DNA of 64,000 bases from Streptomyces puniciscabiei. GTDB lineage: Bacteria; Actinomycetota; Actinomycetes; Streptomycetales; Streptomycetaceae. The translations under genes were made by a program, and so were the position numbers. Below the pieces are notes generated by a model, which saw only the letters and a program-made list of their open reading frames with translations, was not told where the DNA came from and did no database searches. The stretch lies in contig NZ_VFNX01000002.1 in assembly GCF_006715785.1 (NCBI RefSeq), forward strand, positions 982,366 to 1,046,365. The letters are read 5' to 3'. Positions 28,958 through 39,500 of the stretch are shown here, piece after piece. The stretch's first letter is position 1. The number at the start of each line of letters is the position of its first letter.

Positions 28958-29596
28958 GTGAGTAGGCGACGGTCCGTGACAAGCTCCTGGCCCGTGATCA
29001 ATGATTTCGCGAAAAAGTATCTGCACAACAATCTGCGAGAGATTCGCAAGGCGATGCTCTGGAAGCTCGACGGGCTGAGCGAGTACGACGTCCGCCGCCC
29101 CCTGACTTCGACGGGTACCAACCTTCTCGGACTGGTCAAGCACCTGTCGCTGTGGGAGTCCAGGTACTTCGGCGAGGTCTTCGACCGACCCTTTCCCGAG
29201 CGCCTGCCCCGGTGGGACGATGCCGAGGCGCGTGGCGCCGACATGTGGGCGACCGAGCACGAGACACGCGAGCAGATCACCGACCGCTATCGCCGCGTAG
29301 GGGAACACTCGGACGCGACGATCAACGCCCTCGCCCTTGACTCCCCCGGCTACGTGCCCTGGTGGCCGCGCCCCAACGTGATGCTGTTCAACATCCTGGT
29401 CCACACGCTCACCGAGACCAGTCGGCACGCCGGACACGCCGACATCCTGCGCGAACATCTCGACGGCTCGACAGGGACAGCGGCCGAGTACGCGATCACG
29501 AACCGCGACGCGGCCTTCTGGGCAGCCCAGCACGCGAAGATCGAGCGAGCCGCAAAAGCAGCAGTCGCCGCCGAACCTGACCGCATTGGTCGTTGA
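28958..29596 (+). CDS. DinB-fold protein (DUF664)
   Basis: A 212-aa four-helix-bundle protein of the DinB/YfiT-like superfamily, DUF664 branch. Recognisable parts are [38 protein letters not shown] with the first metal His, and [20 protein letters not shown] with the His pair. These are thiol-dependent or metal-dependent transferases or stress proteins of unknown substrate. GTG at 28958 has GGAAG at 6 nt and is preferred; GTG at 28976 or 28994 is possible. Confidence 0.85.
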   Translation: MSRRRSVTSSWPVINDFAKKYLHNNLREIRKAMLWKLDGLSEYDVRRPLTSTGTNLLGLVKHLSLWESRYFGEVFDRPFPERLPRWDDAEARGADMWATEHETREQITDRYRRVGEHSDATINALALDSPGYVPWWPRPNVMLFNILVHTLTETSRHAGHADILREHLDGSTGTAAEYAITNRDAAFWAAQHAKIERAAKAAVAAEPDRIGR

Positions 29597-29979
29597 CGAT
29601 CCTCTGCCCCTCGGCCCGGACAGCGCCAGGAATCGGCCACCAGTCAGCTCTTGATCAGTAAGGCCGAACCAGGCCGGGTCATGAACGCCCGCCGGAACTG
29701 CCGGGACCATGAGCGACTGGCCAGTGCGCTGAAGCCCCCTTGAACTAGGCATTCATCACCCTCACGACCCGGCGTCCGGCCCGCAAAGAACCGCCGGCAC
29801 CGCGGTCGGCGCGCTCGTCGGCCTGCTTTGCCGCTATCGCATGGACGCGACGGTCCGGCTTGGCGGCGCCGACGAGCGAACTGTTGACCAGGCTATCCGC
29901 GAGGGCCAGCCAACCCGAGAACCGTCAGGTCCCCCTCGAGCCACACCGTCGCGTTCGTGACAAGGACGACTTCCCGCAA
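29597..29979. other. Gene-poor spacer
   Basis: There is no supported gene in 383 bp; the forward frame contains short protein-like pieces only. Confidence 0.35.
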
Positions 29980-30471
29980 CTACCTGACCTGGCCTTCCCC
30001 GGCCTCGCTGCCGCCCCCACCTGCTGGACGAAGAGCGCTCACATCATCGTTCGGGACACGGCCCTGTTGACTCATCGCCGTGACGAGGGTGGAGGAGATG
30101 TGGGCCAGGGTGGGGTCTGCAGCGATGAAGAACGTTTCGACTCCGGCCAGTTCGTAGTTCGTCCGGGCCATCGGCATTTCGTAGTCCAGGTCGGCAACGC
30201 CGCGGACACCGCGGATGACGACGTCGATTCCGACTCGGCGGCAGTAGTCGACCAGCAGGCCGCCGGTGTGGGAGTCGACCGTGACGTTGCTCAAGTCAGT
30301 TGCTGCCGCACGGAGCCGGTCCAGCCGTTCCCTGATGGGGAAGCGGCCGGTCTTGTTCGAATTGCACATCACGCACACGACGACCTCGTCGAACAGGAGG
30401 GCAGCGCGCCGGAGTACGTCCCGGTGCCCTTGAGTGACCGGGTCGAAGGACCCCGGGAAGAGGGCTCGCAT
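29980..30471 (-). CDS. CoaD-like phosphopantetheine adenylyltransferase (divergent paralogue)
   Basis: A 163-aa nucleotidyltransferase that would join 4'-phosphopantetheine and ATP to give dephospho-CoA. Motifs of the family are ALFPGSFDPVTQGHRDV (the GSFDP and xxGH nucleotide site), KTGRFPIRERLDRLR, RGVRGVADLDYEM (the conserved RxxxDxxYE) and ISSTLV in place of the usual SSSLV. The usual CoaD of Streptomyces has MCNSNK and LAHISSTLV replaced by more conserved residues, so this is probably a second copy. The C-terminus ends in a Gly-rich tail. No ribosome site is evident at ATG 30471. Confidence 0.82.
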   Translation of the reverse strand: MRALFPGSFDPVTQGHRDVLRRAALLFDEVVVCVMCNSNKTGRFPIRERLDRLRAAATDLSNVTVDSHTGGLLVDYCRRVGIDVVIRGVRGVADLDYEMPMARTNYELAGVETFFIAADPTLAHISSTLVTAMSQQGRVPNDDVSALRPAGGGGSEAGEGQVR

Positions 30472-30825
30472 GATCGGAAAGAGTAACAAGCGGCCGCCCC
30501 CCGGCAGTGAAGTGCCAGGCAGCCATACCGCCAAGAAGACGTCACCGCCGCCGACTCGGGCCTCGACCACCGTATCGAACCTGATCGCTCGGATGGGCAT
30601 TCGCCGGTTACGGAAGCGGCCGTCGTCTGATCATGTGCTCCGGCCGACGTCACCGATCAGCACGAAGGCCATGAAGGCAGTCACGCTTCCGCGTTTCGGA
30701 CCGTGCGGGGCGATGAGTTGTTCGAGCTCCTGCCAGCCGGATCCACACCGCCCGGCCACGGTCGGACGCGCCATGCTCGCCGGATCGGCTGTTCTGCCCC
30801 GTCTACGGCCGCCAGACGGGTGCCA
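30472..30825. other. Spacer upstream of IS remnant
   Basis: No supported gene; presumably contains the promoter of the CoaD-like gene on the reverse strand. Confidence 0.3.
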
Positions 30826-31340
30826 CCTCCTGGACGCGGTCCGGTTCGGCCCGGCCGACGACGCCACCGCGGTCACCGGCACTCAGCTACGGATCTCGAA
30901 GAAGGGCTCATCACCGCCGGGCAGTGGCAGCCCCGCGACCCGGACATCGTCATCGTCATCGTCACCGACGCCGGATACGACGTCACCCGCCTGGCATGGG
31001 TCGCAAACCGTCCCGGGTCTACGACCCCAAGGCGGCCGCCCAAGGCTGACCCATGGGCCGCCCGGCGCACGCGTTCCTGCGCAGATTCGACCTGGAGCAC
31101 ACCTTCCGGCTGTTCGAGCGGACCTGGCTGATCATCGCCGCCTGCACCCAGCTCCGACCCGCCCGCCCACTCGCCCAGGACCTGCGGCACCCGTGGGAGA
31201 ACCGGCTGCATCAAGCCGGCTCACCAAGCACCGAAACCCCACCGGCCAGGCCCTGGACGACCACCCGGCGCCGGGAACAGTCGCCGGGTGCCCCGCTGCG
31301 ACGTGGGGAAAGCCGTCCGACGCGAGAAGACACTCATCGC
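30826..31340 (+). pseudogene. IS701-like DDE transposase remnant
   Basis: Segments in two frames match an actinobacterial IS701-like transposase. HLLDAVRFGPADDATAVTGT, EEGLITAGQWQPRDPDI, TDAGYDVTRLAW (second catalytic Asp), RFDLEHTFRLFERTWLIIAA (catalytic Glu region) and RCDVGKAVRREKT are visible. The N-terminal third is missing, and about 60 residues between Asp and Glu are deleted with frameshifts, so it is inactive. No terminal repeats were found. Confidence 0.8.
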
Positions 31341-31953
31341 CCTACGGCAGGCGATGCCGCGGCTGCGGTCGTCCCCTTGGCGTGGGTGGGCTGGTCCGAG
31401 GTGGAGCAGGCCATGTGACCTCGGCGACGCGCTCGCCGCCGTGGATGGGCTTGCGTGCGGCCCAGACCTTGCCGCTGCCATCGGTGACGTAGACGGCGTC
31501 CGGTGCAGGAGCCTGACCAGGCAGTGCGCGGGAGGTGGACGTCAACGGGGGTACTGGAGGAGTCGCAAGCCGGCAGAGTAGAACTGTCCACGCCGGTGCG
31601 GGTGTGCGTAGCGGCCGGGCGCTGTACCGAGCCGGACCCCGACCTGCCAGAGCCGGCGGCCCCCCATGCACCGCGGCTGGCCGTGGTCGGAGGATGAGCC
31701 CTGGCGGCGCTTCCTCGCACGGGGTACGCCCCGGCGTCTGTCCCTGACACCTGCACCGCTCGTGAGCCGGCGGAATCGCATCTGACCGACGTCGCCCGCC
31801 CGGGTTGCAGCCACTGCCCCGGCCTGGCCCGGCCACGGTGACATGAGGTGCGCTCCGCCGGGCCGGTGGTTCACGGTTCAAGAGGGGTCGGTCGTCCCAT
31901 CCGCGGTACCAGAAACCTGCCACTCACTCATGCCACACTCAACGGAGATACTC
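31341..31953. other. Gene-poor region
   Basis: There is no intact gene in 613 bp. It probably includes the decayed 3' flank of the IS remnant. The GGAG ribosome site of the DUF4232 gene is at its end. Confidence 0.35.
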
Positions 31954-32454
31954 ATGCAGCGCCCCCGGAACATCGCACTGTGCGTCGCCGCCGGTGCCCT
32001 GGTCTCGTCCGTCTCCGCCGCCGTCCCGGCCGTGGCCGTACCCGGCTCACCTGCCTGCAAGAACGTCGCCCTGGCCTGGGCAGGCGGTACGGCCAGGCCC
32101 GGCGGCGGCAGCGACCAGCAGGAAACGGCACGCGTCCAGGTGAAGAACAGCGGGGGCCGCACATGCTCCCTGCTCGGCGCGCCGTCGGTCATGCTCACCA
32201 CGAACGGCGCGCCGGAGACTCTGCTCCAACAGCCGGGAGGCAACAGCGTGAATCTCACCCCCGGCAGGACCGCGAGGTTCACCATCACCTTCCTCAGCGA
32301 CAGTGGGAAGAACGGGAACGAGATTGTCCGTCCCGACCAGGCCGTGGTCACCCTCCCCGGCGGCACGGTGAAGACCCTCACGTGGAAGTGGGGCGGTGTC
32401 ACCCGGCAGGAGGCCGCCAGTCGCCCTGGCAACTTCGTCAGCCCGATCGCCTGA
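31954..32454 (+). CDS. Secreted DUF4232 protein
   Basis: A 166-aa exported protein. The signal peptide (RPRN then a hydrophobic core) has probable cleavage near AVAVPG. The mature DUF4232 domain has two conserved Cys (ACKN and RTCSLLG) that likely form a disulphide, and a beta-sandwich pattern including LLGAPSVMLTT and TARFTITFLSDS. The function of the family is unknown. The ATG is chosen for its GGAG at 7 nt. Confidence 0.87.
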   Translation: MQRPRNIALCVAAGALVSSVSAAVPAVAVPGSPACKNVALAWAGGTARPGGGSDQQETARVQVKNSGGRTCSLLGAPSVMLTTNGAPETLLQQPGGNSVNLTPGRTARFTITFLSDSGKNGNEIVRPDQAVVTLPGGTVKTLTWKWGGVTRQEAASRPGNFVSPIA

Positions 32455-32609
32455 CCCAGCTGCCCCGCCACCGACGAACCGCTGGGCCACCGAGAGGTCG
32501 AGAACATCAGTCCTGATCCTGCACGGCCATGGCGGGCAGTCCGGCGCGGTGGTCGAAAGCGTCTGTCCACGGTCACGTAATCGAGGGCGCGACCGTACGC
32601 ACCCCGGCC
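32455..32609. other. Spacer
   Basis: Nothing recognisable. Confidence 0.3.
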
Positions 32610-32785
32610 GACGCGGCATCCGGTCCATCATTCCTCGTCCCGCCGACCAAGCCGGTCACCGGCCGCGACGAGGTCGCGCGGGAGGCCGCCCGCATGCGAT
32701 GCCGAGACATACGAGCAGCGCAACTCCGTCGAGCGATGCGTCAACCGGTTCACGCGGCGGCGGGGCCGGGCCATGCGGACAAGTC
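32610..32785 (+). pseudogene. IS5-like transposase C-terminal remnant
   Basis: IPRPADQAGHRPRRGRAGGRP in one frame and DAETYEQRNSVERCVNRF in the next match the C-terminal catalytic Glu region of IS5-type transposases (usual YxxRNxVERxxNRLK). Only about 55 codons remain and a frameshift lies near 32693. Confidence 0.7.
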
Positions 32786-32870
32786 GCCCTCCGTGAGAGG
32801 CGCCAGTCCCGTTCCGGGTGACGGTCCGCTCTGCGGGACACGCCCGATGAGAGGGGACAATCAGGGCCCC

Positions 32871-33299
32871 TCAGTCGATGCAGAACTCGTTGCCCTCGAT
32901 GTCCAGCATCGGGATGCACGCATCATTGCCGTCATACAGCGTTCGCACGTGGACCGCTCCGAGTGGGACCAGCCGTGCGCACTCTGCCTCAAGTGCGGCG
33001 AGACGCTCTTCGCCCACGAGTCCGGTGCCGACCCGCACGTCGAGATGCAGCCGGTTCTTGGCCGCCTTCCCTTCGGGGACGCGCTGGAAGTACAGTCGCG
33101 GACCCACGCCTGAGGGGTCAACGCAGGCAAACCACGCGTCCTGCTGCTCAGGTGGTGGCTGCGAGCGCTTGAAATCGTCCCAGGTGGCGAATCCCTCGGG
33201 TGGCGGCGGTACGACATACCCCAGCACCTCACACCAAAAACGAGCGAGGCGCTCGGGTTCCGCGCAGTCGAAGGTCACTTGGAACTTCTTGATCGACAT
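32871..33299 (-). CDS. VOC-family (glyoxalase/bleomycin-resistance fold) protein
   Basis: A 142-aa single-chain VOC protein of two beta-alpha-beta-beta-beta modules. FQVTFDCAEPERLARFWCEV opens module 1, RVPEGKAAKNRLHLDVRVG opens module 2, and MLDIEGNEFCID ends it. Typical metal ligands are only partly conserved, so it may bind a ligand rather than act as glyoxalase. The ATG at 33299 fits family length; an upstream in-frame ATG would add 20 residues. Confidence 0.88.
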   Translation of the reverse strand: MSIKKFQVTFDCAEPERLARFWCEVLGYVVPPPPEGFATWDDFKRSQPPPEQQDAWFACVDPSGVGPRLYFQRVPEGKAAKNRLHLDVRVGTGLVGEERLAALEAECARLVPLGAVHVRTLYDGNDACIPMLDIEGNEFCID

Positions 33300-33384
33300 C
33301 ACCGGGCCACCGTATTGGCCGGTGCTCTTCCGCGAAACCCCCAGGTACGGTGCACGCACTACAGACCCTTACCGGCCCACGGTT

Positions 33385-33561
33385 TCAGATGCCGAGAGGG
33401 AGTCCGAGGGGCGTGCCCACAACAGTTCTGACGGGTTGTTCGAGAAGACCGTCGGTGACGTCGTCGGGGTCCGGCGCCTGGGCGGCTGTGGCGGGAACAA
33501 TCGCTCCTAGGGAAAGCAGTGCGCTCACTGCAGCAACGGTCAAGATGTGGCGGACAGACAT
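33385..33561 (-). CDS. Small secreted protein
   Basis: A 58-aa precursor: MSVRHILTVAAVSALLSLGA followed by IVPATAAQA, a clear signal peptide (cleavage about residue 27), then about 31 residues, acidic at first and ending TPLGLPLGI. GGGGA lies 8-9 nt before the ATG. There are no cysteines. Small enough to be a secreted peptide; the function is unknown. Confidence 0.65.
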   Translation of the reverse strand: MSVRHILTVAAVSALLSLGAIVPATAAQAPDPDDVTDGLLEQPVRTVVGTPLGLPLGI

Positions 33562-33728
33562 CACGGTGATTCCCCATCGGTGAGAGGAGACGCTGGACGT
33601 ATGGACGGGCAAGAGACTTCCCACTCGTCAGGCCCGTGCACGCTCTACATCACTCGTTCAAGGGACGACCGCCACCGCCGCTCAGCGCTTGACCGAGGCA
33701 TGTGAGAGGCCTCCTGACGGGCGCTGGG

Positions 33729-34559
33729 TCAGGTGGCGGGCAGCGGTCTGTTCGCGTGCGGGTGCAGGCGGTCGGTGAGGAAGGCGAGGATCTCGTCGCG
33801 AGCCCGGACCGTGGGATGGCCCGCTTCGTCGACGAGATGGGCGGTAACCACACTGTGCGGAGTGCCCACCAGCTCGGCGAAGAAGGGCGGCGGGGCGGGG
33901 TTGGCGACGCTGTCGGGCAGGACGCGCCCGTCGAAGGCGTCGCCGAGCAGAGCGCGGTAGGCGGCGAAGCGCCGGCCCGTGCACCAGCGGTCGCCCTCGA
34001 AGCGATAGGCGAGGACGGTGAGTCCGTCGCGGTGGAGCCGGTCGCGCACCGCCCGCGCGTCCGCCGCGTCGAGTTCGAGTCCGCCGGGGTCGTCGAGCGG
34101 CAGCGACGGGTGGTTGACCACCGGGGCGATCACCGCCGGCTCCAGGGCCATGGTGAGGGCGAAGTTGCCGGTGAAGCACAGGCCGATCGCGCCCACCCCC
34201 GGGCCGCCGCACGCGCTGTGGGCATGACGCGCCAGGCCGCGCAGCCAGATCGTCACCGGGCTGGTGCCACCCCCGGCGAAGGCGCGGAACTCCGCACTCA
34301 CACAGGCGCGGCGGACGACCTCCCGGCCGGCCTCGACCGTCGGGAAGGCGCCGTCCGTCCCGAACAGGGAGGGCACATGGACGGTGAAGCCCGCGTCCCG
34401 CACCCAGCGCGCGAGCCGCAGAACGTCGGGGCTGATGCCCGGCATCTCGGGCAGCACCACGACCGCGGGCCCGGCCCCGGCCACGTACACCGTCTTCTCC
34501 ACCCCCTCCACGGCCACGCTCCGGCGGGTGAAGTCGTTGATCGCATCGTCGTCGCTCAT
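33729..34559 (-). CDS. Dienelactone hydrolase family protein
   Basis: A 276-aa alpha/beta hydrolase. The nucleophile elbow GLCFTGNF has Cys as in dienelactone hydrolases, VVLPEMPGI is near the oxyanion hole, and a late His is in LVDEAGHPTVRARDEI. Members open lactone rings or cleave small esters. It is divergent from a GlxA-type regulator, 138 bp apart, which probably controls it. Confidence 0.9.
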   Translation of the reverse strand: MSDDDAINDFTRRSVAVEGVEKTVYVAGAGPAVVVLPEMPGISPDVLRLARWVRDAGFTVHVPSLFGTDGAFPTVEAGREVVRRACVSAEFRAFAGGGTSPVTIWLRGLARHAHSACGGPGVGAIGLCFTGNFALTMALEPAVIAPVVNHPSLPLDDPGGLELDAADARAVRDRLHRDGLTVLAYRFEGDRWCTGRRFAAYRALLGDAFDGRVLPDSVANPAPPPFFAELVGTPHSVVTAHLVDEAGHPTVRARDEILAFLTDRLHPHANRPLPAT

Positions 34560-34697
34560 GGGGCCAGCCTGGTCCCCCAGCCGGCCGCCGGATGAGGGGC
34601 GGGATCGCCAGGACCGGGGGTAATCTCGCCACACGCGAGGGAGACGGGCGGCACGCGGCCGGCGACCGGGCCGGGACACCAGGGGGGTACGGGAGCG

Positions 34698-35783
34698 ATG
34701 GCAAAGGCGGCGCGACAGGCGGAGGAGGGCGCGGGTCCGGGCGCCGGACCGGGTGCGCTGCGGGTCGGGGTCCTGGCGTACCCGGACTGCTTCGCGTCCG
34801 AAGTGTTCGGCATCCCGGACCTGTTGACGATGGCCGGCCATGTCGCCGGACCGGACGCGCCCGGCTACCGGGTGTCGGTCGTCTCACCCCGCCGCCGGGT
34901 CACCGCCTCGGGCGGCGCCGACCTGGACGTGCGTCCCTTGCGCGAGGTCGACGTCCTCGTGGTCCCCGGCTTCGAACTGCGCCCGGACACGGACCTCGAC
35001 GCGCGGCTCGCCCGGCTCGCCCCCGAGATCGCGGCGATCCGCGCGCAGGCCGCCGTCGGCACCGCCGTCGTCTCCCTCTGCGTCGGCGCGTTCCTGCTCG
35101 CCGGGGCCGGGCTCCTCCACGGGCGCCGGGCCACCACCTCGTGGCTGCACGCCGGTGAACTGGCCAGGCGCTGCCCGGACGCCGACGTGCGGCCCGAGTG
35201 TCTGGTCGTCACCGACACGGGCGTGACGACCACGGCCGCCTTCAGCGCCATGTACGACTTCGCGCTGGACCTGATCCGCCGGCACGACGGCGCCCGGGTG
35301 GCCCGTACCACGGCACGGTTGGCGCTCGTCGACGACGCGCGGACCTCCCAGACCCCGTACGTCGACCCGCGGCTCCTCCCGCAGCCCGGCCGGGAGTTCT
35401 CCCAGCGGGTCATGCGGCACCTCGACCAGAACCTCGCCGAGAAGTACGACCTGGCCGCGCTCGCGGACGCCTTCCGGGTCAGCACCCGCACGCTGCTGCG
35501 CCGCTTCGCCGAAGAGACCGGACGCAGCCCGCTGGCCCATCTGCAGGCCTCCCGGGTCAGCCGCGCCCGCCATCTTCTGGAGACCACCGACCGCACCGTC
35601 GCCGCCGTCGCCGCGACCGTCGGCTACCAGGACCCCGGCACCTTCGCCGCCCTCTTCGCCCGCCACACCGGCCACCGCCCGAGCGCCTACCGGGCTGCCT
35701 TCCGCCGCACGGCCCGGGCGTCCGCCCCGGACGGCGGCGTCCAGGGCCTGTTGTCAGAGGCGTTGGGGACCAAGGAGTCGTGA
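34698..35783 (+). CDS. GlxA-family AraC-type transcriptional regulator
   Basis: A 361-aa protein with an N-terminal DJ-1/PfpI-like domain (about 20-200; VGVLAYPDCFASEVFGIPDL, VVSLCVGAFLLAGAGLL with Cys at the elbow) and a C-terminal AraC double HTH (about 235-335; LAALADAFRVSTRTLLRRF and VAATVGYQDPGTFAALF). It probably regulates itself and the divergent dienelactone hydrolase. The start is chosen at ATG 34698, and the Gly/Pro-rich first 20 residues are not conserved. Confidence 0.92.
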   Translation: MAKAARQAEEGAGPGAGPGALRVGVLAYPDCFASEVFGIPDLLTMAGHVAGPDAPGYRVSVVSPRRRVTASGGADLDVRPLREVDVLVVPGFELRPDTDLDARLARLAPEIAAIRAQAAVGTAVVSLCVGAFLLAGAGLLHGRRATTSWLHAGELARRCPDADVRPECLVVTDTGVTTTAAFSAMYDFALDLIRRHDGARVARTTARLALVDDARTSQTPYVDPRLLPQPGREFSQRVMRHLDQNLAEKYDLAALADAFRVSTRTLLRRFAEETGRSPLAHLQASRVSRARHLLETTDRTVAAVAATVGYQDPGTFAALFARHTGHRPSAYRAAFRRTARASAPDGGVQGLLSEALGTKES

Positions 35784-36059
35784 TACCTCGCCGGCGCGGG
35801 AACCGTCGCCCCGGAGGAGCCGTGCATCACGGGCGCAAACAGCGGCAGGTGCACCGACGACGTCAGGCAATCAGGCTGGCGGGAGGAGTCCGGCCGTTCG
35901 CACTGGGTCACGAGGACGCGACGGGTCAACTGGTGGCGGTCAACTGGTGACGCAGGGGCGGCAGTTGAGCCGATCCTGGATGACGAATCCGAGGGCGATC
36001 AGGCCGTGGCGTGCTGCACCGTGACCAGGCCGTCCCGCTCTCGCCGAGTACCTGGCCCC
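35784..36059. other. Spacer with decayed sequence
   Basis: There is no supported gene. The last part is probably the 5' portion of the adjacent MDR remnant. Confidence 0.3.
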
Positions 36060-36335
36060 CTGCACGGCAGTTGGCCGCCTGGCACGCACTCGCGGAGTTC
36101 GCACAGGTGCGGCCGGGGCAACGGGTACTGATCCGCGGTGCGAGCAGTCGGCTCGGGCATGTCGCGGTGCACCTGGCCGAGCACGGCGGCGTAGCGGCTC
36201 AGCACCACTCTGCCGGACCCGGCCGGCCTGGAGGCGCTGACCGGGCTGGTCGAGGCGGGGAGGCTCCGGGTGCACAGCAAGATCACGCCCGCGCCCGAAG
36301 GACCCGAAGGAATGGTGGACAGCCCTCGGCGGTAA
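36060..36335 (+). pseudogene. Remnant of an MDR (quinone oxidoreductase-like) gene
   Basis: VRPGQRVLIRGASSRLGHVA with AWHALAEFAQ before it is the NADPH-site region of a medium-chain dehydrogenase. After a deletion and frame change, LPDPAGLEALTGLVEAGRL and RVHSKITPAPEG match the C-terminal region, ending at TAA 36333-36335. Both the N-terminal half and the middle are gone. Confidence 0.75.
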
Positions 36336-36514
36336 CAAAGAGTTAGCTGACGCGGCACATAGTTAGCGGGGTGTGAGAGGTTCCCCGGGACAGATGAAAT
36401 CACCTAAGTTGAACCGATTAGCATGGATCCTGCAGATATAGATCGCTAAAGGTCCAGATCTGATCGCATGCGGCCCAGCAGGCCCCAGGCGGTGAGCGGA
36501 GGCGACAGTCGGCA
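36336..36514. promoter_or_regulatory. AT-rich presumptive promoter region of the sensor phosphatase
   Basis: The stretch 36395-36470 is notably AT-rich for this genome and lies directly upstream of the 1030-aa phosphatase gene. I could not assign a definite -35/-10 pair. Confidence 0.35.
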
Positions 36515-39500
36515 GTGGTGAACACCAGAGGCGGCGACGCGGACAACACCGGCCCGTCCCCCCACGTCCTGCATCCGGTGCGCCCACCGCAGGGCCTGCG
36601 GACCATGGGGACCGTACGGCCCGTGGAGCGGCACCGGATGCGCATGCGGCTGCTCGACACCGTGGACGAGGAGCGCTGCGATGTCGACGTGCTGCTCACC
36701 GCGCTTCAGCAGGCGGTGGCCGAGGTGCAAGGCCTGGGCGGCATGGTGCATCTCCCGGGCGGCGGCATGAGTGGCGTCCTCTACCTGGTCGCCGACAGTG
36801 GCCTGCCGGAGTCGATGACCCGGCCCTGGCTGATCATCCGGGTACGGGGCACGGCGCCCCCCAGCAAGGCCGCCCGCGACGACGCCATCACCTGGCAGCC
36901 CGACCTGGCCCCGCCCGAGCCGGTGCCCGGCCGGGACCCCGCCGCCCTGTGGCCTTCCCGGCTTCCCGCCGGCATCGGTCACCTGGCCGTCCCCATCCCG
37001 AGCGGTGGCCCGCGACGCGGCGCGCTCTCCGTCCTCTTCGCCCCCGGCGACGGGCCCGGCCCGGCGGAGTGCGCGTTTCTGACCGAGGTGGCGGCCTGGA
37101 TGTCGAAGAGACTCAGGTCGTCCGAGATCCTCAATCCGTCCACCACACTGCTGCGGGCCCTGGAGAACGGGTCAGGGCCGCGGGAGGCCTCCCAGTGGGA
37201 CGCGGAAGGGGCGCCCTCCCTCACGTACACCTGGGACCTGCGCACCGGCGAGCTGACCTCCGACCGGCCCGTCCAGGAGGTGCTGGCCGGCATCGATCCG
37301 GAGGTGATGTACGGCGGCATCGAGGCCTGGGCGGCGCTGATCCACCCGGACGACCTGCCAGGGGCGGTCGCCGGCTTCGACACGGGTATCCAGCTGCGTG
37401 GCGGTTTCCAGAACGAGTACCGGATCCGGCGCGAGGACGGCACGTACGTCTGGATCGAGGCCCGAGCCCGGACGATCACGGACGATGAGGGGGCACCGGT
37501 CAAGGTGATCGGCACCCTCCGGGACACCAGCGAAACACACGCCGCCGCCGAGTCGGTGGGGCGGGCGCTGCGCCACATGAGCGACGGCTTCGTCTCCCTG
37601 GACCCGGACTGGCGCATCGAATTTCTCAACCAGGCCGCCGAGCAGCTCCTCGGCGCCGCGGGAGACGTGGCCGGAACCCTGCTCTGGAACGTTCCCGCCG
37701 TGCGTGCCGTGCCGGGGCTGGAGCAACGGTGCCGGGCCACGGCGGCCGAGGGACAGCCGGCCGGGTTCGACGTGCCGGGGCCGGACGGGGGGTCCTGGTA
37801 CCACCTGCGGCTGGTGCCCGTGCCGGAAGGCCTCACGCTCTACATCACCGACACCACCGAGCGGCATCTGCGGGAGGCCGAGCGGGCCGCGGCGGAGCGG
37901 GCGGCCGCGGAACGGGCGGCTTTGGTGCAGCGGATCACGCGGGACCTGGCCGAGGCCGTCACGGCCCAGGATGTGATGGGGGCGGTGGCCGACGGCGTGA
38001 TGACACCGCTCGGGGCCACCGGGCTCACCATGCTCGGCGTGGTCGGCGACCGGCTGACCGTGGTCGGCTCCCGGGGACACGCGGAGCGCTTCATCCGGCT
38101 GCTGGACGGTGAATGGACGGTGGGTGCCACCACGAACCCGGTGGGCGACGCCCTGCGCACCCGCACGCCGCTCTGCATCTCCTCCCCGGAGGAGTTCGTG
38201 AAGCTCTACCCGGAGGCCGAGACCCTGATCCGGGAGAGCGGCAAGCAGGCGTGGGCGTTTCTGCCGCTGGCGGTGTCGGGGCGCGAGATCGGATCGGCGG
38301 TGATCTCCTTCGGCCGACCGCGGGTGCTGGACGATGACGAACGAACGCTGCTGACCGCGCTCAGCGGACTGATCGCACTGGCCCTGGAGCGGGCCTGGCT
38401 GTACGACGAGGCGACGACCCGGGCCCGTACCCTCCAGCGCAGCCTGCTGCCGCATGCGCTGCCCGAGCTCCCCGAGATGACGACGGCGGCGCGCTACCAG
38501 CCGGCCAAACAGGGAGCCGACGTCGGCGGCGACTGGTACGACGTGATCCCGCTCTCCGCGGCCCGGGTGGCCCTCGTGATCGGCGACGTCATGGGCCACG
38601 GCATGGCCGAGGCCGCCACCATGGGGGCGCTCCGCACGGCGGTCCGCACCCTCTCGGAGCTGGAGCTGCCGCCCGACGAAATCCTCGGCCACCTCAACGA
38701 CATCGTCGGCGAGCTGGGCACCGATGCCTTCGCGACCTGCCTGTACGGCGTGTACGACCCGGTCACCCGGCGTCTGTCGTACGCCAGCGCCGGTCAGCCG
38801 CCCCCGGCGGTGGCCCATCCCGACGGCACCGTCAGCTTCCTGTCCATGACCCCGGACCCGCCCCTCGGGGTGGCGGCGCCACCCTTCGAAACCCTCGAGA
38901 CCGTACTGCCCCCCGACAGCCTGCTCGCCCTCTACAGCGACGGCCTGGTCGAGAGCAAGGACCGGGATGTCACCACGGGCATGAACCGCCTCGCCGAGCT
39001 CCTCTCCCGGTCCGTGAAGGCCATGCCGGTCTCACCGGCGGACGCCTCCGACCTGGACGCCCTCTGCGCCGCCCTCACCTCCGCTCTCCTTCCCGCCCAC
39101 GGCGCGCTGATCGACGACGCCGCCCTGCTGCTGGCCCGTACCCACCCGCTGGACGCGGAGAACGTCGCCGAGTGGCCGTTGCCGGAGGACCCGATGGCGG
39201 CGGGACAGGCTCGCGAGCTGGTCCGCGCCCAGCTCATCGACTGGGACCTGGCGGACGAGGACCTGATCATGACCACCGAACTCCTGGTCAGCGAGCTGGT
39301 CGGCAACGTCGTCCGGCACGCCTGCGGCCCCATACGGCTGCGCATGCTCCGTAGCCGCGCACTGATCTGCGAGGTCTCCGACGCCAGCCTGACCACACCG
39401 CACATCCGCCACACCTCCGCCACCGACGAGGGCGGTCGCGGCCTGCAGCTCATCTCCGCACTCTGCCGGCGCTGGGGCACCCGCCACACCCGCACCGGCA

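Noticed and set aside
26109..28982. Reverse 957-codon frame apparently fusing several products
   Set aside because: Only its last 327 codons are a protein (the aldo-keto reductase); the preceding part is out of frame with the SDR and has no homology.
37172..38818. Reverse 548-codon frame
   Set aside because: Antisense shadow of the 1030-aa phosphatase.
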